Origin: Rhodothermales bacterium
Lineage (GTDB): Bacteria; Bacteroidota; Rhodothermia; Rhodothermales; JABDKH01
Direction of reading: 5' to 3'
Length of the DNA: 32,121 nucleotides
Assembly: GCA_013002165.1 (NCBI GenBank)
Contig: JABDKO010000143.1
Coordinates: 1-32,121 of the forward strand
Both the position numbers and the translations under genes were made by a program. The notes under the pieces were generated by a model. It had not been told where the DNA came from. It saw only the letters and a list, made by a program, of their open reading frames with translations, and ran no database searches. The first letter of the stretch is position 1, and the number at the start of each line of letters is the position of its first letter. This document shows, piece by piece, positions 8,216-16,264 of the stretch.

Positions 8216-8801
8216 TATTATCTCCAGAATCTGTGCGCTCTTTGTGCTCGCAGTAATCACGATTGCCGGAGCAGATTCGGCATACGGGCAGAGCCGTCCT
8301 TTCGACACAATCCACTTTGGTGTCGCCGGCGGGCTTGATTTTGTGGAGACAGAGATCCACGAAACATGGACCATTCCGGCTGTGGCGGGAATCTACATCG
8401 CTTCACCTTTCTACGCCGGTCAGGCAGTGATATCGGCTACATATCTGCCTGCGTCAAGTCGCTCCGGCGACGTCACGGATTTCTGGGCCCTTTACGCGGG
8501 TGCTGGTCTCGATTACCCGCTCAAGATCAACAACAGAATCGAGTTCGTACCGGGATTCCGATTTGGAAGTATGTACATGAACTTCAAGGACGAACCTGTC
8601 GACTTCCGGAAGGAGGAAAGTGAAATATTTGTCGGTGCTGAACTTGGCCTTGTCACGACGATTACCCCGTCCGCAAAACTCAAATTCTCCTCGACGCTCC
8701 TTCATACTTTCACAGATGTCCCGATCGACGTATCCCTTTTCAACCTGGGTATTGAGTACCGAATTAAAACGCCGGGCTGGTTGAGGAACGTACTCCAATG
8801 A
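8193..8801 (+). CDS. Outer-membrane beta-barrel protein, unknown function
   Basis: 202 residues with a signal peptide (hydrophobic 'ICALFVLAVITIAGA', cleavage near 'AYGQS', residues ~30-33). The mature part alternates polar and hydrophobic residues with repeated Gly/aromatic turns ('FHFGVAGGLDFVE'-type strands, 'YAGAGLDYPL', 'FVGAELGLVTTI', 'FNLGIEYRI') in the style of the 8- to 10-strand OmpA/OmpW-like porin-like barrels. No OmpA peptidoglycan-binding domain follows. Its start overlaps the preceding lipoprotein gene by 23 bp, and its stop overlaps the next start (ATGA at 8798-8801), implying coupled translation. It could be an accessory barrel or an assembly factor for the downstream receptor. 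Function is not recognised. Confidence 0.7.
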   Translation: MVISESNNIISRICALFVLAVITIAGADSAYGQSRPFDTIHFGVAGGLDFVETEIHETWTIPAVAGIYIASPFYAGQAVISATYLPASSRSGDVTDFWALYAGAGLDYPLKINNRIEFVPGFRFGSMYMNFKDEPVDFRKEESEIFVGAELGLVTTITPSAKLKFSSTLLHTFTDVPIDVSLFNLGIEYRIKTPGWLRNVLQ

Positions 8802-10738
8802 AACTGACCCTTTGCATAGCCTCTATCGCCACATTGGTTCTGATTGCCCTGCCGGAACAGTCGGCAGCACAATCTGGTCCGGATCAGGTGCTATATGGAG
8901 ATGATCTTGTCGCAAGGGGGATTTACAGACTCGGTGACATCGGTACAATTTTGCACCGCGCTCGTAGTTCTAGCGTGGACGGATTTGCGTCAAGCTACAG
9001 TATTGGCGGACTGGCTCCGTTTCAGCAGACAGCTTTTAAAGTACAGGTTGACGGGCACAACGTAGAGACCGGATTTTGGGATTTCCGAAACCTTACCGCA
9101 CTGGGAATACCTGTGACGGACGTCGATAGTATTCGTGTGATTCACCATCCTGTGATGGTTGACGGAACAGTTGCTGCCGGTGGAATGATACAGGTCTATA
9201 CTCGATCGTACTCCGAACGAATAACAACGTCAATCTCAACGTTCGCCGGTAACGAATCTGGAGATCCGGGTCCATTCCGGTATTCGCATGATGATGCGAT
9301 ACTGGACAACGTCGACAAGATTGGACCAGACGCATCAGCAGCGATTACGATCAATGACGAGGAAGCTCTTTTTTCGGCAGGCGTATCGGTGAGCCAGCTC
9401 ATTCCTTCCGATGAAGCAGTCTTTACACGCAACAGGCGAATATTCGATGTCGCAACGACTCCTGAAGTTCGGCTGATATCGCCACGGTTACGTTTCTCCT
9501 GGCTTGGCGAGAACTTTTCGAGTGATGCTCGAGCGTTTGCATTCAGCGACCGGGATATGATGTTCTCACGATCGATTGCGAGAGAAATTCCTGTCGACAT
9601 CAAACAAATGCAGGCTAGCTGGAAGGGTACTGCACAGATCAGTTCTAATCGTGTCTTAAACGTCAATACGTCATTCCGGATAGTCGATGTTTCGAACCTT
9701 GCATCAGCTACACGCATTCCAGTTCGCTGGAATGAGACAAATGTCCGGTTCAATGTCGGAGTTCGGAATGACAGACCGGGTGCGCTTGTCACCGAGTACG
9801 GATCTACAGTCGCGTTGAATCGAGCAAGCTCTTTCACGGGTGTTCCAGTCTCGGATCAATCCGCAGTGCAAGCTTATGCAACATCCCGATTCAATGTGTC
9901 ATCCATTGCAATATCGACAAGTGCCTTTGCAGGTACCCACGATGGAGAACTGACCGGAGGAGTTCTGGCTGCCGGAGATTACCTCAAAGGTCGATCCATC
10001 ATTTCCGGAAATGCATCGATGTTCAGACTACCCAGAATAGATTCTGACCCGATTGGTTCGTGGCTCGGGGCCGGATTGGTTGCGAGCACCGAGATCCCCA
10101 GCCGAGACCGCTTTGGTAGTACGTACGGTTTGTACACGGCAGACCTGGGGTGGACTGTTACGTTGCCAACCATGAGTGCATCAGTATCGCTTACACCTTC
10201 CATGAGATACTTTCAGGACATTGACCTCCACTCGAGAGAGATCACAGCCGACGGTGATGGCTTTGTCGTCACCTCCAACGGATCGCAACGCTCTGATGGT
10301 ACACTTGCAGGGATAAACGTGACTGTGTCTCACGAATCATCTATGGTTCGAAACCTGATCTCCGTCGATACGCAGCACGCGATTCAGGGTGATGTATATT
10401 TCCGGAGATCCTTCGATGAACTGCCTGCAACAAAGGTTGTCGCAGAATCCACCATCATGCCCGCGAGTTCGTTTCGAGCCATCGTCTCTACTGTTTTTCT
10501 TTCGCCTGCTGACTGGTACGACTATCAGTTTGTCGACGATGACCCTGATGCACTCTACAGTTCACGGGTTGACCCCGCGTTTCGAATCGACGCCGGCGTA
10601 GCAAAGACGTTCTGGAACGGACGTGTTACGACTCAGGTAATCATCGAGAACATTTTCAACGATCATATCTCTTACCACCCGATCGGCGCCCGTTTTGACC
10701 GGACCATGAAACTGACCGCACACGTTCAGTTGGATTAG
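8798..10738 (+). CDS. TonB-dependent-receptor-like outer-membrane protein
   Basis: 646 residues: signal peptide 1-25 (cleavage near 'SAAQ'), a plug domain ~30-138, then a beta-barrel to the end. The plug is recognised from 'YSIGGLAPFQQTAFKVQVDG', the 'PVTDVDSIRVIHHPVMVDG' stretch that corresponds to the conserved IERIEVIRGP-type element, and 'AAGGMIQVYTRS', which equals the usual GGVINIITK. The 'RGP' and 'G-A-G' residues of the consensus are altered, so the plug is divergent. No TonB box is evident, and no carboxypeptidase-like domain precedes the plug, unlike the receptor at 17592. At 646 residues it is in the normal size range. Such proteins import chelates, vitamins or sugars using TonB energy. 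Divergence from the ABC ATPase/adenosyltransferase pair makes a corrinoid substrate thinkable, but it is unproven. The start overlaps the previous stop by 4 bp. Confidence 0.8.
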   Translation: MKLTLCIASIATLVLIALPEQSAAQSGPDQVLYGDDLVARGIYRLGDIGTILHRARSSSVDGFASSYSIGGLAPFQQTAFKVQVDGHNVETGFWDFRNLTALGIPVTDVDSIRVIHHPVMVDGTVAAGGMIQVYTRSYSERITTSISTFAGNESGDPGPFRYSHDDAILDNVDKIGPDASAAITINDEEALFSAGVSVSQLIPSDEAVFTRNRRIFDVATTPEVRLISPRLRFSWLGENFSSDARAFAFSDRDMMFSRSIAREIPVDIKQMQASWKGTAQISSNRVLNVNTSFRIVDVSNLASATRIPVRWNETNVRFNVGVRNDRPGALVTEYGSTVALNRASSFTGVPVSDQSAVQAYATSRFNVSSIAISTSAFAGTHDGELTGGVLAAGDYLKGRSIISGNASMFRLPRIDSDPIGSWLGAGLVASTEIPSRDRFGSTYGLYTADLGWTVTLPTMSASVSLTPSMRYFQDIDLHSREITADGDGFVVTSNGSQRSDGTLAGINVTVSHESSMVRNLISVDTQHAIQGDVYFRRSFDELPATKVVAESTIMPASSFRAIVSTVFLSPADWYDYQFVDDDPDALYSSRVDPAFRIDAGVAKTFWNGRVTTQVIIENIFNDHISYHPIGARFDRTMKLTAHVQLD

Positions 10739-10748
10739 TTCGAATCCA
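10731..10748 (+). repeat. Stem-loop overlapping the receptor stop codon
   Basis: TGGATT / AATCCA form a perfect 6-bp stem with a 6-nt loop that contains part of the stop region of the receptor gene. There is no following T-run, so it is only a weak candidate for an mRNA 3'-end signal. Confidence 0.25.
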
Positions 10749-10819
10749 GGGCGTCACGTAGACAACGCCGACCGGCTCACATCGCTCTAGATATCGATTT
10801 CGCGGATACGCACAGGGCA

Positions 10820-10852
10820 GTTGCGTGAAAAAATTTTGTCCTGGCACGCAAC
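10820..10852. repeat. 8-bp perfect inverted repeat in the gap after the receptor gene
   Basis: GTTGCGTG (10820-10827) is repeated as CACGCAAC (10845-10852), separated by 17 nt that include an A/T run. It lies in the 222-bp gap 10739-10960. It may be an RNA stem ending the receptor transcript or an operator for the downstream membrane protein. No other feature is seen in that gap. Confidence 0.35.
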
Positions 10853-10960
10853 AAGTCCCACGACGCATGAGAATAACAGGCACTGATGTCTGCGAGAATC
10901 GTACAGATTCGTTCAGCTGCGATCAACCGGACAACCTGAATAACCCTGAACCGGGCTGGC

Positions 10961-11686
10961 TTGAGTACTGACGCGATTAAAAATATTGACGATGCCCTGG
11001 AGGCGATCCAGGCATCGGCTGGCAAAGCTGCGCGAGGCGGTAAAGAAAAACGTAGATCGCCGGTCCGGCGTGTCGTATTCGCGATCGTAAAAGGCCTCCT
11101 GATCTTGACGCTGCCATTCATCATGTTGTTGAGGATATCGGTGTCGTTGTATTTGAACTTTGGCTGGAACGCGTGGGTCGCACTGGCCGCTGCCGGCGCG
11201 GCAACCGCCCTGCTCCTCACGATCTATGCAGCAATCGTCACCGGCAGGCTGGGGGGCAAGCCAGTCTTTTCGATAAACATAGCTAGATTCGCTGCCGCCG
11301 TCGTGGCGGCTTATTGTGTCTATGCACTCGTATTCATATCGGGCTCCAATACCAAATCGGACTCGGTCCAAACTACATATCGGACCTTGCATCCGTTGAT
11401 TCGAATGAGTGTGTCAACTCTAATCTTGATCGACAACGATCTTGTGGTTACGGATACCGGTCGAACGCGCGAAGACTATCGTCGGATGGGGCTTCCACCA
11501 AGAGAGTATTCTCTGCACTTCGAACAGCAGACCGGTTATGTCCATGCCGTAGATATTCGAACTATAGGTATTCCGGAGTGGCAGAACCTGCTCGTAGTGG
11601 GATTCTTCCGCGCTGTCGGGATGAATACCCTCAGGCACACTGGCACGGCGGACCATTTGCACGTATCACTGCGTGTCGAAGATTGA
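10961..11686 (+). CDS. Membrane protein with putative C-terminal LAS-type metallopeptidase domain
   Basis: 241 residues. Three hydrophobic segments (~36-60, 71-93, 108-127) anchor it to the inner membrane. The extracytoplasmic C-terminal part (~140-241) contains 'YSLHFEQQTGYVHAVDIRT' and ends with 'TGTADHLHVSLRVED'. This resembles the active site of LAS peptidases (M15/M74: D-Ala-D-Ala carboxypeptidases and MepA), whose zinc is held by a His, an Asp and a His of a terminal HxH. Candidate ligands are H186 or H195, D198, and H232/H234. The H186-D198 spacing is longer than the usual H-x6-D, so it is a divergent member or a structural relative. The start is TTG at 10961; no ATG is available in frame before the first membrane helix. 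If active, it would trim peptidoglycan stem peptides. Convergent with the histidine kinase gene, 44 bp apart. Confidence 0.6.
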   Translation: MSTDAIKNIDDALEAIQASAGKAARGGKEKRRSPVRRVVFAIVKGLLILTLPFIMLLRISVSLYLNFGWNAWVALAAAGAATALLLTIYAAIVTGRLGGKPVFSINIARFAAAVVAAYCVYALVFISGSNTKSDSVQTTYRTLHPLIRMSVSTLILIDNDLVVTDTGRTREDYRRMGLPPREYSLHFEQQTGYVHAVDIRTIGIPEWQNLLVVGFFRAVGMNTLRHTGTADHLHVSLRVED

Positions 11687-11730
11687 ACGACCCCGGCTTA
11701 CCCGTAGGGTTGATTCCTGCGGCAGCTGGT

Positions 11731-14700
11731 TTATCTGAGCAATGACATCTTGTGCAGCAATAGCGGGACGAGTCGCTCGTACTCATCCACGATAGCTCTG
11801 ACGCGCAGCGGCAGCTCATTTTCGAAGGTACCGGTAGAATCATCCTGAAGTTCGCCACAGAGTGTTGCGAGCCGAACGAGTCCCAGTTGTGCACTACTCG
11901 ATTTCATCTTGTGAGCTGATTTTTTCAGCTTGTCCCTGTCACAATCTGCAAGATTTTGCACAATGTCGGTAATCATTGGTGGCGTAAGGTCCAGGTAGCT
12001 CTGAACCAGTTCAACCAGAAATTCGGGATCGTCTTCTCCGAGTAGCTTTATTTCTTCACGTGCAACTTTCCGTCTGGCTACCGGGGCCTCGCGTTTTTGC
12101 ACAGGAGCTTCGACCATGTGTTCTGGCTGTTCTGAAACCGCGGTGGTCGATTCCAGACTCACTTCAGCGACAGTTGCGTCAACACTGCCCTTGTTAGATT
12201 GCACCGTACGGTCCGCAGTGCGGGACACGGGGGCACTGGCAGGTCGGTCAACGGCTTGCCTGCTTTCAGCAATGGTTGATCCATCGATATTCCTCGCTTG
12301 AACGTTTGAGAGGGCAGAGGCTACCTGATCCAGTCGGACTGGCTTGCTGAGATAATCATCCATCCCGGCCTCGAAACATGCTTCCCGGTCGCAAGCCTGC
12401 GCATCCGCTGTGATTGCAATGATTTTCGGCCGGTTATCATCCTCGTATTTGGACCTGATCTGCCGTGTCGCCTCGAGCCCGTCCATCTCAGGCATCTGTA
12501 CATCCATCAGAACGACGTCGTAGTCGACATTTCGAATAGCAATCAGGGCTTCCATGCCATTTGCGACAACATCAGCTGAATAACCCAGGCGCTCCAGAAT
12601 TCTGGTTGCCACCTTTTGATTGATCAGGTTGTCTTCCGCGATCAGAATTCGTAATGGATGACGTTCCGCCATTCCCGAGTCGAGGATCTCCCGGTCCTCT
12701 TCTTTTTCAGACGTGTAACTGTGATCAAGTAAACCACGCAGCGCGTCCAGCAGGTGCCCTGTTTTTACAGGTTTTGAGATCCAGCCGCTCACGAAATCGT
12801 TTGCTGCGGCGTCACGGCGACCGAGCGCGCACATTATAACGGTTTTGCCGTTTTTTGAGATCTTCGAGACAGACTGGGCAATCTCGACTCCGTTCTCGCC
12901 CGGAAGGAGCTTGTCGATCAGGATGATATCAAAGTGCTCTCCGGCATTCAGGCGCGCGACCGCATCAGAGCCTCGCTGGACAGCAGTGCTTTCCATGCCC
13001 CAGTACTCCGTCTGAATCGAGAGGACCTTGAGGATCGATGGATTATTGTCCACAATCAGGATTTTCTTGCCACGGAGTGCCGCGGTGTCGGCAGGCGTCG
13101 CGATTGACTCTGGCGCATCTTTTAGAGGAACGCTGAATCTGAAAGCCGAGCCTTTCCCCATCTCGCTTTCAACCCAGATCTTCCCACCCATGAGTTCCAC
13201 AAGACGCTTGCTGATAGCGAGACCAAGGCCGGTGCCGCCATACTTGCGCGTGGTAGATGAATCTGCCTGCGAGAAAGCTTTGAACAGCCTTGACTGTTTT
13301 TCCGCCGGTATTCCTATTCCGGTGTCGCGCACGCAAATGTCGATAAGACCATCTTTTCCTTCACCTTGTCCGCGACGTACACTGACAGCGACCTCACCCT
13401 TCTTCGTGAACTTCACCGCATTTGAGACCAGGTTCACGATAATCTGACGGATTCGAGTTGAATCGCCTACAAGGCTGTCATTGATTCTAGGATCAATATT
13501 GCAGTACAGATCGATTCGTTTCTCGGCTGCCTTGGCTGCAAGCAGATCGACTGAACCCTCAACGCAGCTTCGCAACGAGAACGGCTTGACCTCGAACTCC
13601 ACGCGCCCCGCTTCAATTTTCGAGAAGTCAAGGATGTCGTTGATGATGGAAAGCAGGGACTCGCCACTGACACGAATCGTTTCGACGTACTCCGCCTGCT
13701 CTTTGGTGAGCTGGAGATCGCGAAGAAGACTCGTCATGCCGATGACCGCATTCATCGGTGTGCGGATTTCATGACTCATGTTGGCGAGAAACTCACCTTT
13801 AGCGCGCGTAGCAGCCTCAGCCATAACCTTGGCCTTCTCCAGTTCCCGGACCGTATTCGCGAGTTTGCGAGCCTGCTTTCGTACTGCAGCTTCCGCTCGT
13901 TTGCGATCGGTAATATCTTCGATAGTCCCTTCGTAGTACCGAACGGATCCATCGGGATTCATTACGGCATTGGCGTTCTCACGCACGTACAGGATTGTAC
14001 CATCTCGACATGTCCAGGTCGTTTCGTAACCCCGGAGAACTTGATTCTTGGTAAGCATTTCCTCGAATCGTTCTCTGGCCGAAGAGTCGAGGTAGCCTTG
14101 CTTTTTTAAATTGGTTGAAATGATTTCGTCAGCAGACTCGAATCCAAGCATGTTAACGAGTGATGAGTTTGCAGCCAGAAGTGTTCCGTCTGGACTCACC
14201 CTGTAAATACCTGCCGGTACGTTCTCGAAAAGATTCCGGTATCGCAGTTCATTACGTTTCGCTGACCGTGCAGCCTCTTCAAGCTGCCGTCGTGTTTCCT
14301 CACCTTCCTGAAATGCAGTTTCGACATTTGCAAGGGCCTCTACAAGTGCATTTGCGCGGGCTTCCTGTTCTCTTTTGCTGAACCATGCAGTTGCGGACCG
14401 AATTCGAGCAACATGAACCAGGGCCGAAAGGCAACTGGCACCAAGTAAAATGCCTCCAAAGTATATCCAGTCAGGCGATGCGGGACTATTGTTGACAATC
14501 ACCACCCAGGCCGTCGTCATTACTGCGATCAGTGACACCAGCCAGCGAGTAGAGAGAAACACGAACCCGGCTGCCATTACAAGCAGGACGAGCAGGGTGG
14601 TCTGCTTTGGATCTTGATAGAAATACAATTGCGCCGTGCAATTGATCACGGCGAGGTAGGCAAGAAATCCGCTGATGCCGTGCGCATGCCGCCGGAGATC

Positions 14701-14937
14701 ATATTTTTGAAGTGCCAGGCCGATGAAAAACGAGATCGCTGCTGTGCCGGTTGCAATGACGGCAAGGGTAATCTTGAACTCGTCTGGAGAAAAAATAAGG
14801 TGGCTTGCCGCAACAATCGAAAAGACCACACCAAGGAGAAAAGATGCGGGACGAACTATGTCGAATCCGTACTCTTTTAGAGCCGATTGGATGGAGTGGC
14901 TCTTCGCCTCAATGAGCGGTTCGTCATTTATCGCCAT
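11731..14937 (-). CDS. Hybrid sensor histidine kinase with PAS, two receivers and Hpt
   Basis: 1068 residues, BarA-like in order but with an integral membrane sensor. About six membrane helices lie in residues ~28-178, then a coiled-coil linker (~186-230), a PAS domain with PAC end (~231-350), and HisKA with H389 ([14 protein letters not shown], ~384-397). HATPase_c covers ~490-605 (N box 'NLVSNAVKF', G1 'DTGIGIP', '[10 protein letters not shown]'). Receiver 1 spans ~624-735 with acceptor D675 and 'VDNN' in place of the usual acidic pair. Receiver 2 spans ~762-878 with D812 and the canonical 'AEDN'. A ~80-residue low-complexity linker leads to an Hpt domain (~963-1060) with H1009 (SAHKMKSSS). 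A His-Asp-His relay is therefore complete in one protein, but its output regulator is not adjacent. The signal sensed is unknown. ATG start at 14937. Confidence 0.95.
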   Translation of the reverse strand: MAINDEPLIEAKSHSIQSALKEYGFDIVRPASFLLGVVFSIVAASHLIFSPDEFKITLAVIATGTAAISFFIGLALQKYDLRRHAHGISGFLAYLAVINCTAQLYFYQDPKQTTLLVLLVMAAGFVFLSTRWLVSLIAVMTTAWVVIVNNSPASPDWIYFGGILLGASCLSALVHVARIRSATAWFSKREQEARANALVEALANVETAFQEGEETRRQLEEAARSAKRNELRYRNLFENVPAGIYRVSPDGTLLAANSSLVNMLGFESADEIISTNLKKQGYLDSSARERFEEMLTKNQVLRGYETTWTCRDGTILYVRENANAVMNPDGSVRYYEGTIEDITDRKRAEAAVRKQARKLANTVRELEKAKVMAEAATRAKGEFLANMSHEIRTPMNAVIGMTSLLRDLQLTKEQAEYVETIRVSGESLLSIINDILDFSKIEAGRVEFEVKPFSLRSCVEGSVDLLAAKAAEKRIDLYCNIDPRINDSLVGDSTRIRQIIVNLVSNAVKFTKKGEVAVSVRRGQGEGKDGLIDICVRDTGIGIPAEKQSRLFKAFSQADSSTTRKYGGTGLGLAISKRLVELMGGKIWVESEMGKGSAFRFSVPLKDAPESIATPADTAALRGKKILIVDNNPSILKVLSIQTEYWGMESTAVQRGSDAVARLNAGEHFDIILIDKLLPGENGVEIAQSVSKISKNGKTVIMCALGRRDAAANDFVSGWISKPVKTGHLLDALRGLLDHSYTSEKEEDREILDSGMAERHPLRILIAEDNLINQKVATRILERLGYSADVVANGMEALIAIRNVDYDVVLMDVQMPEMDGLEATRQIRSKYEDDNRPKIIAITADAQACDREACFEAGMDDYLSKPVRLDQVASALSNVQARNIDGSTIAESRQAVDRPASAPVSRTADRTVQSNKGSVDATVAEVSLESTTAVSEQPEHMVEAPVQKREAPVARRKVAREEIKLLGEDDPEFLVELVQSYLDLTPPMITDIVQNLADCDRDKLKKSAHKMKSSSAQLGLVRLATLCGELQDDSTGTFENELPLRVRAIVDEYERLVPLLLHKMSLLR

Positions 14938-15239
14938 TTTTGCTCAGAATCGATAGATTTGGACGGTCTTACCCCGGTTAGGGGCATCGGGAATTGTATC
15001 GGCCTTTATGGGTAACCCATTAATCTCATATCCTTTAGTCATTGCACTGAAAACGCTCTTTTTTGTGAGATAAAAAAGGAGGCGCGTAGGGAGATTTTAG
15101 CGGAACACGACATCGAACGAGTCTTTTAAGACCAGACTTTTAGACCGCTTTAACAATAAAACGCCTTCCACGAACTACGTGACTACATAGCTGCACCGCG
15201 CTTCCTTCTGACTCGTTGCGAGCGACGGAGGACAACGAG
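14938..15239. other. 302-bp divergent intergenic region with several inverted repeats
   Basis: This gap between the histidine kinase (minus) and the HNH gene (plus) has no gene. It holds a short C4/G4 inverted repeat at 14972-14984, a perfect 13-nt palindrome at 15008-15020, an 11-bp bulged stem-loop at 15054-15084 with T6/A6 and GC-rich ends, and an imperfect tandem repeat at 15121-15146 (GTCTTTTAAGACC then GACTTTTAGACC). Promoters for both genes should be here, but I cannot place -10/-35 boxes with confidence. Confidence 0.45.
15008..15020. promoter_or_regulatory. Perfect 13-nt palindrome, possible operator
   Basis: ATGGGT-A-ACCCAT is a perfect palindrome with one central base, the shape expected of a dimeric repressor or activator site. 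It lies between the divergent histidine kinase and HNH genes, 71 bp before the former's start. No cognate regulator is recognised. Confidence 0.4.
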
Positions 15240-15740
15240 ATGAACGGTCACGTACTCGTCCTGAACAGGGACTATAGCGCCCTGACTATCTGCAGCGTTC
15301 AGCGAGCCCTGATTCTGGTGCATCTCGAAAAAGCCGAGCTGGTAGAGTCACGACCTGACAGGGTCGTACACTCACCGTCGATGGAATTCCCTTTTCCAAG
15401 TATCGTCAGGTTAAACCTCTACGTCCGGGTGCCGTATCGACGTATCATGCTGTCCAGAAAAAATGTTCTTCGACGCGACCGGTATAAGTGCCAGTACTGC
15501 GGTCGAAGGGACAAGTTGACTATCGATCATGTCCAGCCCAAATCGCGCGGTGGACGCGATACCTGGGAGAATCTGGTTGCTGCCTGTGTGCCGTGCAACA
15601 ATCGAAAGGGAAATAGAACCCCTGACGAAGCGAAAATGTCGCTAAGTCGCAAACCTTTCAGACCAAGTCATGTTATGTTTATCCGCGATTATGTCGGAAG
15701 TATGTCCGACACGTGGAAACCATATCTTTTCCTTTCCTGA
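15240..15740 (+). CDS. HNH endonuclease family protein
   Basis: 166 residues from ATG 15240. The C-terminal half holds a zinc-bound HNH domain: 'YKCQYCGRRDKLTIDHVQP' with the first Cys pair (CQYC) and the catalytic-type 'IDHV', then 'WENLVAACVPCNNRKGN' with Asn and the second Cys pair (CVPC). The N-terminal ~70 residues ('VLVLNRDYSALTICSVQRA') belong to a small family of stand-alone HNH proteins frequent in Bacteroidota and Cyanobacteria chromosomes; their cellular role is not established. It is not next to restriction, toxin or phage genes, so a housekeeping DNA-processing role is more likely than defence. The start is chosen because GGAGGA (15227-15232) lies at the right distance; a TTG 24 nt upstream is in frame but lacks such a site. 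Confidence 0.9.
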   Translation: MNGHVLVLNRDYSALTICSVQRALILVHLEKAELVESRPDRVVHSPSMEFPFPSIVRLNLYVRVPYRRIMLSRKNVLRRDRYKCQYCGRRDKLTIDHVQPKSRGGRDTWENLVAACVPCNNRKGNRTPDEAKMSLSRKPFRPSHVMFIRDYVGSMSDTWKPYLFLS

Positions 15741-15746
15741 TTGCAG

Positions 15747-16235
15747 ATGACCTCTGTTCCGCAAAACGAAGTAGCAGTTGATTCACCCACAGTGAAGCGT
15801 GTTGCTCGAATGCTTTGGTTTGCCCCGGTTTTGCTGCTGGCCCTGGCAGTCAACCAGGCGTTTGTCGCCAGAGATGTGTCCACAACCCTGAACGAAGGGA
15901 TCCCGGCCGTTGCGACCGTAACAGAATACGAAAGGGTCGACCGCGCAGACGTCACGTTTGGATATGTCAGCCTCAATGTTGTGTTGAGCGACGGCAGTGT
16001 GATCACAAAGGAGAAAATGTCGCTCCCGTATACTCTATTGCCCGGCCTTGAGGGTGAGACGGAACTTCCGGTTATTGTCAGTCCCGGGGCGGATCAGGAG
16101 GTCGTAATCGCGTCGATTGCGAGTACCCAGTGGAAGATCGCTGCCATCCAGGCTGCGATTGCATTTGTCGGCAGTCTGCTGTTTGGATGGGGTGTATTCG
16201 CCTGGAACAGATACCTGGCTCGTCAATCAGCCTAG
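15747..16235 (+). CDS. Two-helix membrane protein, DUF3592-like
   Basis: 162 residues from ATG 15747. A membrane helix near residues 22-43 ('LWFAPVLLLALAVNQAFVA') and another near 130-152 ('IAAIQAAIAFVGSLLFGWGVFAW') flank an ~80-residue extracytoplasmic part. That part has the pattern of DUF3592: 'IPAVATVTEYERVDRADVTF', a valine-rich strand set, and 'ELPVIVSPGADQEVV', close to the usual 'V-Y-D-P-x-D-P'. The function of that family is unknown. It starts 6 bp after the HNH stop (a TTG in frame at 15741 is also possible), so both probably sit on one mRNA. Convergent with msrP, 29 bp apart. Assignment to DUF3592 is by pattern only. Confidence 0.7.
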   Translation: MTSVPQNEVAVDSPTVKRVARMLWFAPVLLLALAVNQAFVARDVSTTLNEGIPAVATVTEYERVDRADVTFGYVSLNVVLSDGSVITKEKMSLPYTLLPGLEGETELPVIVSPGADQEVVIASIASTQWKIAAIQAAIAFVGSLLFGWGVFAWNRYLARQSA

Positions 16236-16264
16236 ATCCCGCAAACCGGCACACCTGATGCGGA

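Noticed and set aside
10731-10748. Sequence GTTCGAATCC resembling a tRNA T-loop
   Set aside because: It overlaps the receptor stop codon, lacks the flanking T-stem pairing, and no D-arm, anticodon arm or acceptor stem is found nearby.
15216-15239. TTG start for the HNH gene
   Set aside because: The GGAGGA site at 15227-15232 points to the ATG at 15240.
15240-15740. HNH gene as part of a defence or mobile element
   Set aside because: No restriction, toxin, integrase or phage genes, and no repeats or composition shift are visible around it.
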